Shown piece by piece: positions 7,406 to 9,488 of a DNA stretch of 9,488 nt (position 1 is the stretch's first letter; the number at the start of each line of letters is the position of its first letter). The stretch is from contig DNTA01000157.1 in NCBI GenBank assembly GCA_003500135.1, positions 1 through 9,488 on the forward strand, in the 5' to 3' direction. The notes beneath the pieces were generated by a model. That model searched no databases, was not told the DNA's origin, and worked only from the letters and a program-made list of their open reading frames with translations. The stretch is from Cytophagales bacterium. Lineage in GTDB: Bacteria > Bacteroidota > Bacteroidia > Cytophagales > Cyclobacteriaceae. A program made the translations under genes and the position numbers.

Positions 7406-7777
7406 ATGCCGGAGGGAGAAAGCATTGTGCTTGCCCATCTGAATGACCCCGTTCCGCTTCATAAACTTTTTGAGAAAGAGTTGCCCGGTAAGTTCGAATG
7501 GAGCTATTTAAAAAAGGGCCCTGATGTATTTGAAGTTTCGATAAGAAAGATAAAAAGAGATGATTTCACGGTAAACGAATTAATGGAGCGATTTCCTGCC
7601 GCCGCTCATGTGCTTACCCGATACAATATAAAATATTACCTCGACGGGAAGGTGAAGGTAAAACATATGATCACCGACCCCAGAGTTAAAGTGAATGATA
7701 TTTTGGATGAAATGAATGCATTAAGTGACCATCTCGGCTTTCAAATACTTTTTTCTCATGGGGTACGGAACACCTGA
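7406..7777 (+). CDS. Surviving reading frame: DUF2249 remainder + RIC_N (DUF542) domain
   Basis: An open frame of 123 codons, the middle part of the broken RIC-type gene. Residues 1-48 are the DUF2249 domain without its first 20 or so residues (NDPVPLHKLFEKELPGKFEW, then GPDVFEVSIRK). Residues about 53-105 are RIC_N: TVNELMERFPAAAHVLTRYNIKYYLDGK, where functional members carry a CCGGK motif. The cysteine pair is replaced (YYLDGK). The final residues FSHGVRNT are off-frame. An automatic annotation would probably call this a separate DUF2249 protein. The ATG at 7406 may be an internal methionine only; there is no clear ribosome binding site. Confidence 0.55.
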   Translation: MPEGESIVLAHLNDPVPLHKLFEKELPGKFEWSYLKKGPDVFEVSIRKIKRDDFTVNELMERFPAAAHVLTRYNIKYYLDGKVKVKHMITDPRVKVNDILDEMNALSDHLGFQILFSHGVRNT

Positions 7778-7821
7778 TCAATTTTAGCATTGAAAATTTT
7801 CATAGGCCCCATCGAAAGCAA

Positions 7822-8241
7822 GTGTCATATATTCATCATTTGATCAGTCATATGAAAATGGCCCATTTCGATAATCATCCTGAATTCTTTCTGATAAAAG
7901 ATGAGTTAGCAGAATTCAGCGAGAATTTATTGGAGCGCCTTAAGGATGAGGAAGAAAAGCTTTTTCCCTACATTTTACAAATGCAGCAACTAAGTAAGCT
8001 TCAAATTGAAGATATGGGAAGTACCATGAACTGGCTGGAAGAGGACCATATGCTCACTGCTGACAGTCTTCAAAAAATGCAGCAACTATGCGGAAATTAT
8101 AAACCCGGAAAAAGTGGTTTTCCGGCTATGAAACTGATGTATCAGGAACTTTTTAATCTACAAAAAGACCTCCAATTCCATATTTATATCGAAAACAATG
8201 TGTTGTTTGAAAAGGTGAGGCACTTTTTCGTTAATCCATGA
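7822..8241 (+). CDS. Surviving reading frame: hemerythrin-like di-iron domain
   Basis: An open frame of 139 codons from a GTG, matching the C-terminal di-iron domain of RIC proteins but starting too late: the first helix with the first ligand histidine is encoded upstream in the same frame (H codon 7801-7803). Compared with E. coli YtfE ligands H84, H129, E133, H160, H204, E208, I see His (upstream), Arg at codon 7936-7938 in place of H129, Glu in KDEEEKLFPYI, His in EEDHM, and His and Glu in FHIYIENNVLF. The 24-residue spacing from the H105-equivalent to the H129 position is kept. A truncated translation product is possible, but iron binding would be impaired. Confidence 0.55.
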   Translation: MSYIHHLISHMKMAHFDNHPEFFLIKDELAEFSENLLERLKDEEEKLFPYILQMQQLSKLQIEDMGSTMNWLEEDHMLTADSLQKMQQLCGNYKPGKSGFPAMKLMYQELFNLQKDLQFHIYIENNVLFEKVRHFFVNP

Positions 8242-8285
8242 ATTAATTGATAACTTGCCCGGACCTGACATTAACAAAATAACAT

Positions 8286-8873
8286 ATGATCATACCTGAA
8301 GAAATCTTATCGCAATTCAATGCACAATTCCAGGATTATAGCAAAGATGATTATATTTTTTATGAAGATGAACCTGCCAACTATTATTATCAGGTGATAA
8401 CGGGTTCTGTAAAAATGTCCAGCTATAGCTTAAACGGACAGGAATTTATTCAGGGCGTATTCAAGCCGCGTGAGAGCTTTGGAGAGCCCGCGATATTTGG
8501 CGATTTTCTATACCCCAATAACGCCATTGCCATGGAAGATTGTCAACTGGCACGACTACCGAAAGATATTTTTTTTGAGATCCTCAAAAAACATTTCGAA
8601 ATCCACCTTAAGTTTTCCCACATCATGTCAAACCGCTTGAGGTACAAAGCCGTTTTGTTGAAGGGGATTTCTTCCTATTGCCCTGACCCTATCATACTCA
8701 CACTACTGCGCTATATGCGTGAAAGCAGCGGACACAGCAAATCGGATAAGTACCAGGCGCCATACACCAGACAACATAGCCGATATGACCGGCCTGCGTG
8801 TCGAAACAGTTATTCGCAACGTGAAAAAACTGCAAAAGGACATGAACGGAATCCAATAGTAAAGTTGTGCTAA
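8286..8873 (+). pseudogene. Crp/Fnr-family regulator with frameshifted helix-turn-helix
   Basis: The first 163 codons are a good Crp/Fnr protein: an N-terminal cNMP-type beta-roll (about 10-105, with PRESFGEPAIFGDFLYPNNA), a dimerisation helix (about 106-130), then PDPIILTLLRYMRESSG leading to the DNA-binding domain. After YTRQ (codon ending 8774) the frame is lost. The frame one base later, from 8776, reads IADMTGLRVETVIRNVKKLQKD, the textbook recognition helix of this family, and stops at 8857-8859. Net two bases appear to be missing around 8775. The beta-roll has PNNA where cAMP binders have R-[TS]-A, so cAMP is unlikely as ligand. No Cys cluster for an Fnr-type iron-sulphur centre is seen. 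Without its recognition helix the product should not bind DNA. Confidence 0.82.
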
Positions 8874-9184
8874 AAAGTAAGATCGGCACAGTGAACAGCT
8901 ATGCCCTGGGCATATGGCGCCGCAAAGAGCGATACCTGGAAGATGGCAAATATGAAATCGACAACAATTGGGTGGAAAACCACATCCGGCCGACGGCATT
9001 GGGAAGAAAGAATTACCTATTCGCCGGATCACACGATTCGGCTCAAAGAGCGGCAATGATCTACTCACTTCTTGCCACTTGCAAGAAAAATAATGTAGGG
9101 CCATCTGCATGGCTTACCGATGTGCTGGCCAAAATCCAGGATCAGCCAATCAATAAAATTGAAGAATTACTGCCTGGAAAGTAG
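8867..9184 (+). pseudogene. tnpC: IS66-family transposase (TnpC), C-terminal fragment
   Basis: The last 105 residues or so of a protein normally above 450. It carries the end of the catalytic domain, EIDNNWVENHIRPTALGRKNYLFAGSHDSA in two overlapping motif blocks (about 30-58), where the Glu at 37 is the presumed last acidic residue of the DDE triad. The IS66_C element follows (MIYSLLATCKKNN, LTDVLAKIQDQPINKIEELLPGK). The frame is intact to the natural stop, but the 5' part is missing: homology starts near LKSKIG at about 8870, directly after the crp remnant. No start signal is expected. It cannot encode active transposase. Confidence 0.85.
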
Positions 9185-9248
9185 CAGAAGTAATCCCCTG
9201 ACAAAATCAAAGCAGTTTCAGGCCAAAAACCAAAGTGTACATTAATAG

Positions 9249-9268
9249 GTGGTTACTATTATGCTTAC
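9249..9268. repeat. Candidate right terminal inverted repeat of the IS66 relic
   Basis: Read inward on the minus strand the tip is GTAAGCATAATAGTAACCAC. The GTAAG tip is typical of IS66 ends. The left copy is not in the window, so the repeat itself cannot be verified. Confidence 0.4.
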
Positions 9269-9488
9269 GCAGGGTTTGTTACCAAGATGAGAAGAACCGT
9301 TACTACGAGTTCTTGACCAACATTTTGATATTCAAGCAGAGGACGTGGCCTTCCATTATAAAAAGCAATGAGGTATTGAAATTTTATTCAAGAAAATGAA
9401 GCAGAATTTTCAGTTGCACTATTTCTATGGTGAGAATGAAAACGCTATTCGCACCCAGGTTTGGCACACCTGTTTTCCTCGGTCAAAA
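9269..9488 (+). pseudogene. Decayed IS4-type transposase, C-terminal part (runs off window)
   Basis: Frame from 9271 reads RVCYQDEKNRYYEFLTN. After a one-base loss near 9322 the next frame reads FDIQAEDVAFHYKKQ, TGA (9369-9371), then GIEILFKKMKQNFQLHYF and YGENENAIRTQVW. This is the region of IS4-family transposases around YKKRWGIEILFKKMKQNF, which holds the catalytic Glu. RWG has become Q-stop-G. The last ten residues or so no longer match the family, which suggests another lesion. The N-terminal two thirds are absent, replaced at 9268 by the IS66 end. Clearly a dead remnant. Confidence 0.75.

Larger units (their letters stand above)
7328..8241 (+). pseudogene. ric: Decayed RIC-type (YtfE/ScdA-like) DUF2249-RIC_N-hemerythrin gene
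   Basis: Three pieces in different frames rebuild one protein. Codons from GTG 7328 give LEAWYIDKSNRKELIF, then TAG (7391-7393), then NFHNMPEGESIVL. This aligns without a gap to the start of DUF2249 domains (general pattern LDVR..PR.RHxxIFxxFDxLxPGES). The same frame continues through DUF2249 and a RIC_N (DUF542) domain to a TGA at 7775-7777. The hemerythrin part continues one base back in frame: open from before 7741, it reads WGTEHLINFSIENFHRPHRKQ before the GTG at 7822. One extra T in the T6 run at 7749-7754 would join the two frames. RIC proteins repair iron-sulphur clusters after NO or oxidative damage through a di-iron centre. With two disruptive lesions and lost ligands this copy is very probably non-functional. 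Confidence 0.8.
8867..9268 (+). mobile_element. Right end of an IS66-family element
   Basis: It contains the TnpC fragment and 84 bases of non-coding 3' end. The left part, with tnpA, tnpB and most of tnpC, is absent. The right boundary is placed at GCTTAC (9263-9268), because IS66 terminal repeats start with GTAA on the outside (GTAAGC on the minus strand) and IS4-like coding sequence begins immediately after. The left boundary is a rearrangement junction in the crp gene. Target-site duplications cannot be judged because the left end is missing. Confidence 0.7.

Noticed and set aside
7748..7756. Programmed -1 frameshift at the T6 run joining the two RIC halves
   Set aside because: The zero-frame codons CTT TTT do not form a standard X XXY YYZ slippery site, six T is short for polymerase slippage, and the same gene also carries a TAG and lost ligands. 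Decay explains all of it.
8703..9110. 135-codon open frame on the minus strand
   Set aside because: It lies opposite the crp and IS66 coding sequences, crosses their junction, and its Cys/His-rich translation resembles no family. It is a shadow frame.
1..9488. Defence system, toxin-antitoxin pair, CRISPR array or RNA gene
   Set aside because: I looked on both strands and found no repeat array, tRNA-like cloverleaf or recognisable defence protein. All sizeable frames are explained by efflux, cytochrome, RIC, Crp or transposase genes or are their shadows.

Overview
The window looks like a piece of a Bacteroidota chromosome, most likely a Cytophagales-type marine or soil bacterium. The support is protein style (YbhF/YbhG-like efflux parts, DUF2249-RIC-hemerythrin architecture, IS66 and IS4-like transposases of Bacteroidota type), moderate GC and mostly weak Shine-Dalgarno signals. 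The genus cannot be named from this sequence.

Left two thirds (1-6609, minus strand): one tightly packed, apparently intact seven-gene operon. In transcription order it encodes a TetR/AcrR repressor, a TolC-like outer-membrane channel, a lipoprotein HlyD/YbhG-type periplasmic adaptor, two ABC ATPases and two ABC-2 permeases. The last permease runs off the left edge. Every junction overlaps by 4-8 bases, except the last, which has a 1-base gap. This is a complete tripartite ABC efflux pump: a heterodimeric ATPase pair drives a permease pair, the adaptor bridges the periplasm, and the TolC homologue crosses the outer membrane. The repressor gene has three TTTAACCA half-sites over and just upstream of its start, so autoregulation of the whole operon is likely. 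The two ATPases are complementary: all motif defects (Q-loop and H-loop of one, signature of the other) fall in the same composite ATP site.

Middle (6610-6758): a 149-base divergent intergenic region with the presumed operators and the start region of a rightward cytochrome gene.

Right third (6759-9488, plus strand): an intact membrane-anchored c-type cytochrome, followed by wreckage. A RIC-type (repair of iron centres, YtfE/ScdA-like) di-iron protein gene can be rebuilt across 7328-8241. It is broken by an in-frame TAG and by a frameshift at a T6 run, and has lost its cysteine pair and one iron-ligand histidine. A Crp/Fnr-family regulator follows, frameshifted at the start of its helix-turn-helix. 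Its tail abuts the 3' end of an IS66 transposase, and the right end of that IS66 abuts a decayed IS4-type transposase remnant at the window edge. Cytochrome + RIC + Crp/Fnr suggests the relic of a nitric-oxide or denitrification-response locus that was truncated by insertion sequences and then decayed. That function is inferred from gene families.

I found no tRNA, rRNA, CRISPR array, riboswitch or convincing terminator.
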